Shown here: piece after piece, positions 35,151 to 43,905 of the stretch
How positions within the stretch are numbered: the stretch's first letter is position 1
Layout: the number at the start of each line of letters is the position of its first letter
NCBI GenBank assembly: GCA_964489525.1
Contig: CAZAYY010000005.1
Coordinates: forward strand, 124,001-188,000
Length of the DNA: 64,000 nt
Direction of reading: 5' to 3'
Origin: CAZAYY01 sp964489525
GTDB taxonomy: Bacteria; Chloroflexota; Anaerolineae; Anaerolineales; JABWBV01
The notes under the pieces: generated by a model
Seen by the model: only the letters and a program-made list of their open reading frames with translations
Databases searched by the model: none
What the model was told of the DNA's origin: nothing
Program-made: the position numbers and the translations under genes

Positions 35151-35789
35151 CTACACCAATTTTCGCTGGAGGGCCAGGGTTACCGCTTCAACCCGGCTTT
35201 GTACGCCCAGTTTGTTGAAGATGTTGCCCATGTGAAATTTGACTGTTCCCAAACTGACCACAAGATAATCGGCAATCTCCTGGTTGCTCAACCCCTGGAC
35301 GACCAGCGCCAAAACTTCCAGTTCGCGTTGGGTAAGCTGGTTATCCGAAACTGGGGGGGTATAAAGAGAATGCGCAAGGGCTTCGGTGGCTTCTGAGGCC
35401 AAGGTCATCCGGCCCGTGTGGGCATTGCGAATGGCCTGGGCCAGTTCGTCCGCCGTGACATTTTTCAGCAGGTAGCCTACCGCACCGGCCTGCAGAACCC
35501 CATGTACAAGGTTATCGTCAATAAAACTGGTTAAGGCCAGCACTTTGATATGGGGGTGCTGCTGGTGAATCTGGCGAATGGCGGTTACACCATCCATTTC
35601 GGGCATCATTAAATCCATCAGGACCACATCGGGCTGGCGGTGGCCGCAGAGCTGGATGGCCAACGCACCATTGGACGCCTCGCCAACCAGTTCAAAATCG
35701 GGATAAGCCAGCAAAAAACGAGCCAGGCCGCTGCGCACAACCGCATGGTCATCCACAATCATGATGCGAATTTTTTGAGAGAAGTTCAT
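35151..35789 (-). CDS. NarL/FixJ-family response regulator
   Basis: 212 residues. Receiver with RIMIVDDHAVVRSGLARFL, acceptor Asp in DVVLMDLMMPEMDG and the Lys in YLLKNVTADEL. A LuxR-type HTH is at about 145-205 (LTQRELEVLALVVQGLSNQE, GTVKFHMGNIFNKLGV). It overlaps the kinase gene by four bases (ATGA), so the two form a two-component pair. Confidence 0.93.
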   Translation of the reverse strand: MNFSQKIRIMIVDDHAVVRSGLARFLLAYPDFELVGEASNGALAIQLCGHRQPDVVLMDLMMPEMDGVTAIRQIHQQHPHIKVLALTSFIDDNLVHGVLQAGAVGYLLKNVTADELAQAIRNAHTGRMTLASEATEALAHSLYTPPVSDNQLTQRELEVLALVVQGLSNQEIADYLVVSLGTVKFHMGNIFNKLGVQSRVEAVTLALQRKLV

Positions 35790-36730
35790 GCTTCACGCTC
35801 CAAATCAGTCCACAATAAAACAATTTCAGTGCCCTTGCCAGGGCTGCTTAATATTTCCAGTTCTGCCCCGATGCTGTCTGCTCGTTCGCGCATAATGCGC
35901 AAACCAAGGCTGGTGGCACTGGCTGAGTCAAGGGAAAAGCCCTTGCCATCATCGCGCACACACAAACGCGCCCCCCCAGCGCCTAACTGCAAACCAACCC
36001 GGACCCTGGCTGCCCGTGAATGTTTGATGACATTGTTAAGGGATTCTTGCAAAACCCGGTATACCACCACCTGAACGTCAGGGGGTAACCGCCGGGAACC
36101 TTCAATTTGCAGTTCAATGGGCACCTGGGTGCGGGTAGATAAAGCATTGACCAGCTGGCGCACCAGGTCTTCGATCCGGGTTTGGGTAAGCACGGAAGGG
36201 CGAAGTTCGAGAAGCAAGGTGCGCATCTCAGCCAGGGCTGCGCGGGTCAGGTGGGTGAGTTCTTCTGTGCTGGTGGCGGCCTCTTCTGGATGGGTTTTCC
36301 AAAGCGTTGGAAGCACCTCCGCAACCAGGCTTGCAGAAAAAAGGGTTTGGGAAACCGCATCATGCAGTTCACGCGCCAGGCGGTTGCGCTCTCCCACCAC
36401 AGCGTCTTCTGCGGCTTTGGTTGCCAATGTTTCTTCCATGCGCTGCCGCTGGATAATTTCTTGCTGGAGGCGTTTATTGGTGTTTTCCTGCTGAACGGTG
36501 CGCTGTTCGAGAAGTTCATAGGCCTGGCGCAGTTCGCGGCTTTGCTCAGCCTGCATTTCAATCAGGCGCCACCAGCGCAAACCAACCACCGATGCCGCCG
36601 TTAGCGCCAGGGTGAGCAAAATGGCCGCGGTGTTCATGTCGTAAATGATGAACAACCCGATAACCGCCGCGCCAAAGGCAATCGTCAGTCCAATCAGTAC
36701 AAATAGTTTAAAAGATGAGGTTTCAAGCAT
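35786..36730 (-). CDS. NarL-type sensor histidine kinase (HisKA_3)
   Basis: 314 residues. Two membrane helices (about 8-52) with almost no external loop, a coiled coil (about 55-115), then the HisKA_3 box GERNRLARELHDAVSQTL and an HATPase domain (RVLQESLNNVIKHSRA, DDGKGFSLDS, SLGLRIMRERA). With only a hairpin in the membrane it probably senses the membrane state or an internal signal. It starts five bases after the DUF2227 gene's stop. Confidence 0.9.
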   Translation of the reverse strand: MLETSSFKLFVLIGLTIAFGAAVIGLFIIYDMNTAAILLTLALTAASVVGLRWWRLIEMQAEQSRELRQAYELLEQRTVQQENTNKRLQQEIIQRQRMEETLATKAAEDAVVGERNRLARELHDAVSQTLFSASLVAEVLPTLWKTHPEEAATSTEELTHLTRAALAEMRTLLLELRPSVLTQTRIEDLVRQLVNALSTRTQVPIELQIEGSRRLPPDVQVVVYRVLQESLNNVIKHSRAARVRVGLQLGAGGARLCVRDDGKGFSLDSASATSLGLRIMRERADSIGAELEILSSPGKGTEIVLLWTDLEREA

Positions 36731-36734
36731 CAGT

Positions 36735-37226
36735 TTAGAAAATCCAGTCCATCAATGTATGCAAGGTATCTACCAGGGCCAGGCCGCCGGCCACCTGCCA
36801 GAAATAGGGCCAGTAAATTGGCCAATCCAAAATCGGGAGTGAATAAGGTGTGAACAGGATGGAAACCTGACGGGCCAGGTAGTAAACCACACCCAACACA
36901 ACCATGAGATAGACCAAACGCAGGGCGGTGCCGAGAATGGGCCAATGGCTGAGCGGATGGCGGTGGCGGGGAATAAGGCGGGCGTAGGGGTACCAAAATA
37001 CCCGCCAAAACCATCCCAAAAAACTGCCGCCGCTTTTTCGAACGATTGAAAAAGAGTGCGACCCGGTGCGAACATCCAGGTCTGGACCCATAACCAATCC
37101 CAGCAAGCAGCCGGCAGCAACAAAGGTCGCATCCATGAAAGAGGCCCCCATGACAATAACCTGGAGCGGGGCGACAATTCCGGTAGTAATAACGGTTGTG
37201 AGAGAATGGGTTTTTCCATCAGGCAT
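36735..37226 (-). CDS. DUF2227-type integral membrane protein
   Basis: 163 residues. The His/Asp set near the N-terminus (MPDGKTHSLTTVI, GPDLDVRTGSHSF) and PRHRHPLSHWPILGTALR in the middle match the DUF2227 (COG2389) predicted metal-binding membrane proteins. Several hydrophobic helices follow, and the C-terminus is DTLHTLMDWIF. A metal-dependent activity is suspected for this family but not established. It heads a minus-strand run with the two-component pair. Confidence 0.78.
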   Translation of the reverse strand: MPDGKTHSLTTVITTGIVAPLQVIVMGASFMDATFVAAGCLLGLVMGPDLDVRTGSHSFSIVRKSGGSFLGWFWRVFWYPYARLIPRHRHPLSHWPILGTALRLVYLMVVLGVVYYLARQVSILFTPYSLPILDWPIYWPYFWQVAGGLALVDTLHTLMDWIF

Positions 37227-37264
37227 GCATGCATTTTAACGCAGAAGGGCCAAACCAAGAAGAA

Positions 37265-37293
37265 GGGGCTGGTAGTTTTTAACCACCAGCCCC
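37265..37293 (-). terminator. terminator after the LiaF/DUF2807-like gene
   Basis: GGGGCTGGT (37265-37273) pairs with ACCAGCCCC (37285-37293); inner bases GTT/AAC extend the pairing. On the minus strand it is followed by TTCTTCTT. It is placed 22 bases after the stop at 37315. Confidence 0.65.
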
Positions 37294-37314
37294 AATGGAC
37301 ATTGCAATTTTGAG

Positions 37315-38814
37315 TTACTTATCGCCCAGCGATCGGACGGAACCAACTCCGGAAGATTGGTTATCGACTTCCGGGGTGCCATAATAAGAGATATTGCCAG
37401 CCCCAGAAATGTTGGTTCTCAGAGACTGGTTCACCCACAGGGTGGCTCCACCGAGCCCGGAAACATTGACATAAGCACTTTCCGCTTCGAGGTCTTCACC
37501 CTTGAAACTGCCCATTCCGCTGATGTTGATGTACAAATCATCCACCCGCCCGGCTGCATGGATATTGCCCGTCCCGCCAATATTCACTTCCAGTTGGGTC
37601 GCAAAGAGATTATCAATTTGGAAAGAACCCAGGCCAGAACTCGTGAGCGTGAGTTCCTCTGTTTCAAGGGCTGGAATCCTGACTTCGGCAGCACCGGAAA
37701 TGTCCACTTCTTCCAGGTTTTTCACCGTGAGCACAAATTCAATGGGTTTCCGAAGGGAAAAACTGAACCCAGACTCGGTATCAATATACAGGGTGTTGCC
37801 CTGGACACGGGTTACGATGTACTGCTGAATGTTTTGTTCTGCCACAACCACCAGCTTTTCTTCATTGCCCTGGATAATGGTGAGCACGCCCGCAGATTCC
37901 ACTTCGACTTTTTCCACACCGCTGATGGATCGCACCTGCTCACTGATCACACCCGAGCCCTGAATCCGTTCCCCGGGGCCAATGTTGACTGTGGCAAAAG
38001 ACCATGGGTTGGTGGTATTGAAGCCCAACTGTGCCCCGTAGAAAATGAACCCAACCAGGGTGGCCAGCACAACCAAGCCCAGTCCACCACTGACCCAGGC
38101 GTTGCGGCGGCCAAAAATCAGTTGGACACCAGCGGCAATCAGCAGCAGCGGCCATAAGCGAAGCAAGGAGAGGGGGTTGAACTCAGGCATCAGGTTCATG
38201 TCGGACAGGATCACCAACCCACCAATGCCCAGGAACAAAATGGGCCAGAACAAATCATTGCGGTCGGTATCCTCTGCTTCTTGCTGCGCCAAAATTCGGT
38301 AGAGCCGGCTGATAAGCATGAGCAAACCCAGGGCAGCCACCAAATAAGCCCAAAAGAGCGCTGGCCGGCTGGAAACCCCGGTGACCGAGAACAGAATCTC
38401 GAAGATGAACGCAAACACCACAAAGAGCGTCAGGCCCACCCGGGTCACTTTTAACCCATCTTTGACGGTTACGGAGTTGCCGCTCCACCAGCCAGAGATG
38501 GCAATGCCCAAGCCAACCGCGACCACAATGAGCGCCCAGGCGTAGCTCCACGATTCCCACCATCCAAAGGTGTTTTGCAGGAACAAAATCAGGCCAACCA
38601 TCGAGATGATACTGCCGGGAATGGCCAGCGGGGCGGTAGACTTGCCACCAAGGGCCATGCCTGCAAAAAAGGTTGCGCCTAAACCAATGATGATGAAGGG
38701 CCAGAACAGATCCCAGCGCATAAAGTCGAACGCCTGCCCTAAGAGCAGCAGAGCGCCAGCCCCAATGAGGATTGCCCCGATTGCGAGATTTGAACGATTG
38801 TTTTTGATGTACAT
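37315..38814 (-). CDS. LiaF-like membrane protein with C-terminal DUF2807 beta domain
   Basis: 499 residues from ATG 38814, with AAAGGAG upstream. The N-terminal half has repeated pairs of hydrophobic helices with the LW/FWPxxxxGLG pattern (DLFWPFIIIGLGATFFAG, DLFWPILFLGIGGLVILSD, LLRLWPLLLIAAGVQLIFG). The C-terminal part (about 320-490) is a Gly/Ser-rich beta repeat (ISGVEKVEVESAGVLTI, VDISGAAEVRIPALE, LYINISGMGSF) of the putative auto-transporter-head or GIN type. It is probably a stress-response membrane protein with an external beta-helix. No partner regulator is adjacent. Confidence 0.78.
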   Translation of the reverse strand: MYIKNNRSNLAIGAILIGAGALLLLGQAFDFMRWDLFWPFIIIGLGATFFAGMALGGKSTAPLAIPGSIISMVGLILFLQNTFGWWESWSYAWALIVVAVGLGIAISGWWSGNSVTVKDGLKVTRVGLTLFVVFAFIFEILFSVTGVSSRPALFWAYLVAALGLLMLISRLYRILAQQEAEDTDRNDLFWPILFLGIGGLVILSDMNLMPEFNPLSLLRLWPLLLIAAGVQLIFGRRNAWVSGGLGLVVLATLVGFIFYGAQLGFNTTNPWSFATVNIGPGERIQGSGVISEQVRSISGVEKVEVESAGVLTIIQGNEEKLVVVAEQNIQQYIVTRVQGNTLYIDTESGFSFSLRKPIEFVLTVKNLEEVDISGAAEVRIPALETEELTLTSSGLGSFQIDNLFATQLEVNIGGTGNIHAAGRVDDLYINISGMGSFKGEDLEAESAYVNVSGLGGATLWVNQSLRTNISGAGNISYYGTPEVDNQSSGVGSVRSLGDK

Positions 38815-39114
38815 GATAGACTCCTTTTTGAATGGCATTTTTGCCTTACATGCATAGTATCGCACGTTTGCGGCCAGGCTGCCCTTACCGCAGGTATAGT
38901 TTTACCCTGGCCGAAAGTTCAGGTTTTTACCCAAATTTATTAAAGTATTCGCCCCGGAACGGGCATTTCCGGGGCGAATACGAAAAAAGGAGCCAGGGCG
39001 GGGTCAGGTATCTCGCCAAAAGTTTTTTAGAAAAAACGGTTTCAACGTGGCGAAACCCTGGCGTAAACCGCCGTTTTCAATCGGATGCCACTTAAGAACC
39101 ATCCGGCGGTTTAC
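38815..39114. other. 300-base spacer with a terminator-like palindrome
   Basis: No gene is supported here. A perfect 15-bp stem (GTATTCGCCCCGGAA 38945-38959 with TTCCGGGGCGAATAC 38967-38981) has a 7-base loop. It is followed on the minus strand by the AT-rich TTTAATAAATTT, so it probably ends transcription of the RHS gene. The remainder holds the leader of the LiaF-like gene; I see no clear promoter boxes. Confidence 0.6.
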
Positions 39115-42100
39115 CTACCTTGTAACCCACTCCCACAGCCTGGCCCACCAGGGTAAAGGTGCAGGCTCAACTGCTTGTGCATCCTCGCCTGAATACTGCT
39201 GGAAGATGATGGGCAAATAGGCCCGCGGGCGAATTTGCTGCGTTGCTGTGGCCGTTGGAGAGGGTGACGGTGTGGCCGTGGCAGTAGGCGATGGCGATGG
39301 GGTTGCCGTGGCGGTTGCAGTGGGGGTCAGGGTTGCTGTCGCACTGGGTGTGGAAGTCAGCGTGGGGGTCAGGGTCGCCGTTTCTGTGGGTGTGGCCGTC
39401 AGGGTTTCAGTCAGAGTTGCCGTTGCAGTGGGGGTATCCGTGGGTGTACTGGTCGGCGTGTGGGTTGCGGTGTTCGTTGGCGTATGCGTTGCAGTGTTGG
39501 TTGGTGTGTGGGTTGCCGTGTTCGTCGGCGTATGCGTTGCAGTGTTGGTTGGTGTGTGGGTTGCGGTGTTCGTCGGCGTATGCGTTGCAGTGTTGGTTGG
39601 TGTGTGGGTTGCCGTATGGGTCGGAGGCACAGAGGTATGGGTATTCGTGGGTGTAGGCACCAACGTGTCGGTTGATGTGGGCGAAGGTGTAGATGTAGGC
39701 GTCTCGGTTGGGGTTGGCGAAGGAGTTGGAGACGCGGTGGAAGTCGGCGTGGGCGACGGGGTTGCCGAGGCCGTAGCCGTTGGGGTTAAGGTCGGGGTAG
39801 CCGTAGGTGATTCCTCCGGGGTGGGTGTTGCTGTTAGGATGCGTGGAATCTTGGGAAACCAGTATGGCGGCCACCACCACCAATACCAGTGCCAACCCCA
39901 CCATGGCCACCACCACCAATGCCACCAGTGCCAGTCCCAATACCACCACCAATGCCACCAGCCCCACCAATCCCACCACCAATACCAGGGCCACCAACAG
40001 GGCATCCAGAGCCACCAGGGCAAAATCCGGTAAGGCCACCACCACCAGCTGCCCCACCAGCTCCATCCCCACCAGATACGATACCACCAGGGGTGCCAGG
40101 TCCACCAGTAGGACCAGCCAGACCAGCCCCACCAGTCGGCCCACCACCACCAGGGCAAGAAGGGTTGGAGCGCCCAAGGCCAGAGCGGCCAGATAAAGTA
40201 AGGATGGGTCCAACCGCCAAACCAGGGCCACAAGAAAGGCCAGGGTCGCGGCCAGTCCCACCCCCAGGGGGTTGCCCAGGGCCAGGGCCAGGGCCAGTAA
40301 TGGAAAATCATGGCGCGTGGGCTGAAGGGGGTATAGGCGTAAAACGGCCAGGGTTTGATAACCCAAAGGAACAGGCTGGAAACGGGGTCCCAGGCCTGGC
40401 CGTTGCCGAATATGTATAACCTGATTTCAGGGATAAAGTAAGCGCCAGCCCGTCGAATAGGGTTCGTTCCCGTTGGATCGGTCTGCGCCGGGTCGCTTGT
40501 GTATTCCTGCGTGATTTCTCCCGTGGTGCCTGAAACTGCCCGCACCTGGCCCCGGCCATCCCAATGGAAAAAGTCTGGCGGTGTCAGCGGACCAGGGCCC
40601 ACCAGCTCCATAGCGACAATTTCCGTATCGAATACATAGACTTTTTCGAGGTGTCCGGTTTCATTGACTTCGGCTCGAACCTTGCCGTCGTTCAGCAGGC
40701 CGCGGAACGGGGGAGCGTCGCCTTGGTTGTGAATCAACGCCAGGTTGCCCAGCGGGTCGTAAATAAGGTTGGTAACCAGACCTGGAGAAGAGGCATCCAC
40801 CCGGATCAGCTCCATCTCTGGGCTGTAGGAGAACTGGCGCGAGCCGCCTGCGCTGGTTTCGTCTACGCGGGCGCCCATGCTGTTGTAGGTATAGTTGGTT
40901 GACGAACTGGCAAGACGCAAATTCGCCGGGTTGACCGTGAAAATATCATCCCCATCCAAAGCGTTAATTGCAAGCAGGTTGCCAACAGCATCGTACGTAT
41001 AGGTAAGCGGGCCACTCGAAGTCAGGATGGTGGTTGGCCGTTCCAGAGCGTCATATTCATAATTAGTCAATTGCGAGTTATGCTGTTCAACAGCAAGACT
41101 GCCGTTGGGGTTATACCCATAAGCGAAGATATGCTCCAACTCGTTATCCTGGTCAAACATGCCCACCTGGGCGATGCGCCCCATTGGGTCGTATTCATAT
41201 TCTTCGTGGCGGTTGTTTGGGTAGGTCAGGCTTGCGCGCTGGCCGCAAGGATTGTACGCCGTAGTGAACTGATGCCCAGAGGAGGTGACCGTATCCACAA
41301 GGCGGTTGGCATCGTTATAGGTGTAGCTGGTTTGGTGAGTGACTGCACCATCTGTCTGGGTAACCTGCGCAAGATTTCCCCGCGCATCATAGGCATACTG
41401 GGTTGTCGGGTTGGTGGTAAAACCCGCTGCGCCCATGGAACGCGACACAACCCGGTTTTCATCATCATAATTCATCGTCACTGTGAGTGTAGTGTTGGCC
41501 ATTAACGTCAGGTTGCCCACCAGGTCATACTCATACCGGTCCACACCCATGTCGTGAGCGCGTTCCGTAAGACGGCCAGCAAAATCGTAACTAAATTCAG
41601 TCAGGCGCCCGTCTGCATCAGTGCGGCTTATCAGCCAGCCGTTCGAATCATATTGGTAGGTTGTGGTCATGCTGATCTGGTTGGTTGCAGACACCAAACG
41701 ATCCATATCATCATAGGCGTATCGAACCGGGTAGTGATTGGCATTCGTAAGCTGGACAAGGTTGCCGTGAGCGTCGTATTCATACTTTATTTGCCCATCA
41801 AGAGGGTCAGTCAGCACAACCAACCGGTCCCGGTCATCATACTGGTACGTTGTCACCCCCTCACGCGGGTCCACACTTTGAATCACCCGGCCCAGGGAGT
41901 CGTATGCATACACCGCCAAACTTTCATCGGGATAGGTTTTCGCAGCCAGGCGACCCAGGCCATCGTATTCATAATAGGTGGTCTGCATACAGGCGTCCGT
42001 TTCGCTTGTAAGCAAACCCGGCATACCATTGTATTCAAATATCCTGATTGGGTTGCCGTTGAGGAGCACCCCAGTCAGATTCCCGTTTGTGTCATACTGG

Positions 42101-43521
42101 TACATCCGGGTATTTGATGCAGGATCAACCACCTGGATAACATTGTTATAAACCGGATCATAAGCAAACTGGGTCTCGGCCCCAGAGGCCGTGACCACCT
42201 GAATAACATTGCCGCGCGGGTCATACGAATACTGGGTCTGGTTCAACAAGGGGTCTGTCACACCGGTCAAAAATCCATCCGGGTTGTAGTCGTACCCATC
42301 CATCACCCACCCAGCCGGGCTGGGGCGAAACGATCCAGCGGATGTAATATCAAAGAAAGAGTCGAAGGTCAGGCCGCGCGTAAGACCAGAGCCATTCTGA
42401 AACACAGAGGATTGTGAAAAGTAAGTAATAAAATAAAAGGAGTATGGGTAATTTACCTGGGAGACCTTACCAGACGTAAGGGAATAGGAAAAGAAAGCCT
42501 GTTTTTCCCCTTTTGGAAGCCGGGAATCCATTACGCTGCTCATGCGGCCCTGGTCATTGTACTGGTATTGGGCGTTAATATCCCGGAGCAAGCTGGACTC
42601 CGGGTAATCCACGAGGGCCAGGTGGCCAAAACCATCATACACGTAAGTGACCACCCGCCCGGTCATGTCGGTTGTGCTGGCCAGGGTACCATCGAGGTTA
42701 TACAAAAAGCTGATGCTCCGGTCTCCGCCAGGGTCGCTAACATATTCAAGTTGGCCCAAGCCGTTGTAAGATAACCCAACAGCATATCCATTTCGATCCA
42801 CCTGGGCAGTCAGTTTACCAGAGGGGTCAAAAAATTCCACAAAACCGCTTTTATGGGTGAGGGTGTATGCGCTGCCGGGGGTATGCTCCAGGGTGCGGTA
42901 AAAGCCATAAGGAGATGTCCAGGGCCCCAGGGGATCTGAAGCCGTATAGGGATACAGCGCGCCATCCCCGCCGCGAATCACCACGGTTGTGCCCGTATCG
43001 GTAATTACGGCAGTGTTGTAGCTGTGCGTCCACCCTGGCCCCAATGGGCCTGAACGAGTGTCCAGGCTGTTATAGGAACGGGCAAGCTGCAAGGCAATTC
43101 CTGGAGCGGACAGGAAATGGTCGCCCACCGTCAGAAACAGATTGCCATTCACCAGGTTTACCGGCCCGGCAAAGTGCTTCCCTGGGTGGTCTTCGGGGTT
43201 ATTGGTATCTTTATAGGGCTGGCCGAAATTATTGGCGCCGAGGGGAAACGGAAGGGGAAGGGCATCCATCTGCCGGAGGGAGGCAAACTCCTCTGGATTG
43301 GGAGGAGTGGGCGGGGAAATCCCCTTGGGAAGTGGGGTCAGGGCGGGCTCTGGTAGGGCAAGCACTTCGGGGCGCACCCAGGGCAATTCTGGCCTTGGAT
43401 TATCCAGGTCCACCAAAAACTGGATGTGACCTGCCGTTGCAGGCTGCATCAAAGGTGTAAGAAACTGGGTAAGTAAAAAAATCGCCCCCAGGAGTAATAC
43501 CACGAGACTCCGTTTCATCAC
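39115..43521 (-). CDS. secreted RHS/YD-repeat protein with Trp-rich segment and Thr-Pro stalk
   Basis: 1468 residues. Signal peptide (LVVLLLGAIFLLTQFLTPLM). At about 110-200 there is a DUF6531-like entry domain (GPVNLVNGNLFLTVGDHFL). From about 200 to 1020 there are some two dozen YD repeats such as YEYDALGRL and YQYDSNGWLISRTDADGR. The RHS-core end is degenerate (WDPVSSLFLW, PFYAYTPFSPRAMIF) and lacks the usual DPxG cleavage motif. The expected variable toxin is replaced by about 146 residues with about 69 Trp. A Thr/Pro/Ala/Ser stalk of about 180 residues follows, with 16-residue repeats. The tail contains AYLPIIFQ and WWARLWEWVTR. The frame is intact across all parts. Function unknown; a surface-exposed or stalked protein is likely. 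Confidence 0.8.
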   Translation of the reverse strand: MMKRSLVVLLLGAIFLLTQFLTPLMQPATAGHIQFLVDLDNPRPELPWVRPEVLALPEPALTPLPKGISPPTPPNPEEFASLRQMDALPLPFPLGANNFGQPYKDTNNPEDHPGKHFAGPVNLVNGNLFLTVGDHFLSAPGIALQLARSYNSLDTRSGPLGPGWTHSYNTAVITDTGTTVVIRGGDGALYPYTASDPLGPWTSPYGFYRTLEHTPGSAYTLTHKSGFVEFFDPSGKLTAQVDRNGYAVGLSYNGLGQLEYVSDPGGDRSISFLYNLDGTLASTTDMTGRVVTYVYDGFGHLALVDYPESSLLRDINAQYQYNDQGRMSSVMDSRLPKGEKQAFFSYSLTSGKVSQVNYPYSFYFITYFSQSSVFQNGSGLTRGLTFDSFFDITSAGSFRPSPAGWVMDGYDYNPDGFLTGVTDPLLNQTQYSYDPRGNVIQVVTASGAETQFAYDPVYNNVIQVVDPASNTRMYQYDTNGNLTGVLLNGNPIRIFEYNGMPGLLTSETDACMQTTYYEYDGLGRLAAKTYPDESLAVYAYDSLGRVIQSVDPREGVTTYQYDDRDRLVVLTDPLDGQIKYEYDAHGNLVQLTNANHYPVRYAYDDMDRLVSATNQISMTTTYQYDSNGWLISRTDADGRLTEFSYDFAGRLTERAHDMGVDRYEYDLVGNLTLMANTTLTVTMNYDDENRVVSRSMGAAGFTTNPTTQYAYDARGNLAQVTQTDGAVTHQTSYTYNDANRLVDTVTSSGHQFTTAYNPCGQRASLTYPNNRHEEYEYDPMGRIAQVGMFDQDNELEHIFAYGYNPNGSLAVEQHNSQLTNYEYDALERPTTILTSSGPLTYTYDAVGNLLAINALDGDDIFTVNPANLRLASSSTNYTYNSMGARVDETSAGGSRQFSYSPEMELIRVDASSPGLVTNLIYDPLGNLALIHNQGDAPPFRGLLNDGKVRAEVNETGHLEKVYVFDTEIVAMELVGPGPLTPPDFFHWDGRGQVRAVSGTTGEITQEYTSDPAQTDPTGTNPIRRAGAYFIPEIRLYIFGNGQAWDPVSSLFLWVIKPWPFYAYTPFSPRAMIFHYWPWPWPWATPWGWDWPRPWPFLWPWFGGWTHPYFIWPLWPWALQPFLPWWWWADWWGWSGWSYWWTWHPWWYRIWWGWSWWGSWWWWPYRILPWWLWMPCWWPWYWWWDWWGWWHWWWYWDWHWWHWWWWPWWGWHWYWWWWPPYWFPKIPRILTATPTPEESPTATPTLTPTATASATPSPTPTSTASPTPSPTPTETPTSTPSPTSTDTLVPTPTNTHTSVPPTHTATHTPTNTATHTPTNTATHTPTNTATHTPTNTATHTPTNTATHTPTNTATHTPTSTPTDTPTATATLTETLTATPTETATLTPTLTSTPSATATLTPTATATATPSPSPTATATPSPSPTATATQQIRPRAYLPIIFQQYSGEDAQAVEPAPLPWWARLWEWVTR
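39461..39604. repeat. three tandem 48-base units in the Thr-Pro stalk
   Basis: Three near-identical 48-base units begin at 39461, 39509 and 39557; a fourth start at 39605 soon diverges. On the coding (minus) strand each gives two copies of the octapeptide THTPTNTA. The unit length is a multiple of three, so copy-number change would keep the frame. Confidence 0.9.
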
Positions 43522-43905
43522 ACACCTCCAAACCTATAGCCCCTAGATAAGTGTTTATTTGCTTATATTATAAATTGCGGTTATTGCGCCAATCTCATCG
43601 TACAGGATTTCGGGGCACTTGTCAATTAGTAAAAGTAGGCCATAAGTACCATGCCCGATAAATAAAAATAGGTAATATAGGGGATTACCCAAATCTGGTA
43701 AAAAGAAAAGGTTCAGGTATAATAAAGGCAACTTAAAAATCCAACTTTACAAAAGCTGTATAAACCATGTACTCTCCAAAGGCTTGTTTTAAGAGACAGG
43801 GCCTGGGGGAAGCCAGGGTGCATTTAAATCTTTTCAGTATTCAGCCTGGATTGCCATTCAGAGAAGTTTGACAGTCCTAAGAACGTTTATGGAAATGTTC
43901 TCACA
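43522..43905. other. 384-base AT-rich divergent region between the RHS gene and the eCIS operon
   Basis: No gene is supported. It carries a minus-strand TATAAT (43572-43567) about 46 bases before the RHS start, with GGAGGTG before its ATG, and a plus-strand promoter near 43718. It is markedly more AT-rich than the flanking genes, as expected for a regulatory region serving both directions. Confidence 0.55.
43695..43723 (+). promoter_or_regulatory. predicted promoter of the eCIS operon
   Basis: A perfect TATAAT (43718-43723) with CTGGTA (43695-43700) 17 bases upstream. The leader to ATG 43906 would be about 175 bases. The -35 is poor, so activation by a regulator is possible. Confidence 0.45.

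Noticed and set aside
38832..39095. Short plus-strand frame in the spacer
   Set aside because: It overlaps the terminator palindrome and the leader of the minus-strand gene; no ribosome-binding site or recognisable sequence.
39461..39604. CRISPR array
   Set aside because: The 48-base repeats are directly adjacent without spacers, lie inside a coding frame, and no cas genes are present.
39248..40033. Plus-strand frame of Val/Gly repeats opposite the RHS stalk
   Set aside because: It is the antisense of the Thr-Pro repeat, with no ribosome-binding site or family signature. The minus-strand frame carries the signal peptide and RHS repeats.
39834..40220. Gly-rich or Leu/Val-rich minus-strand frames as separate genes
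   Set aside because: They have no start signals of their own and lie inside the RHS gene. Kept only as a frameshift alternative in the findings.
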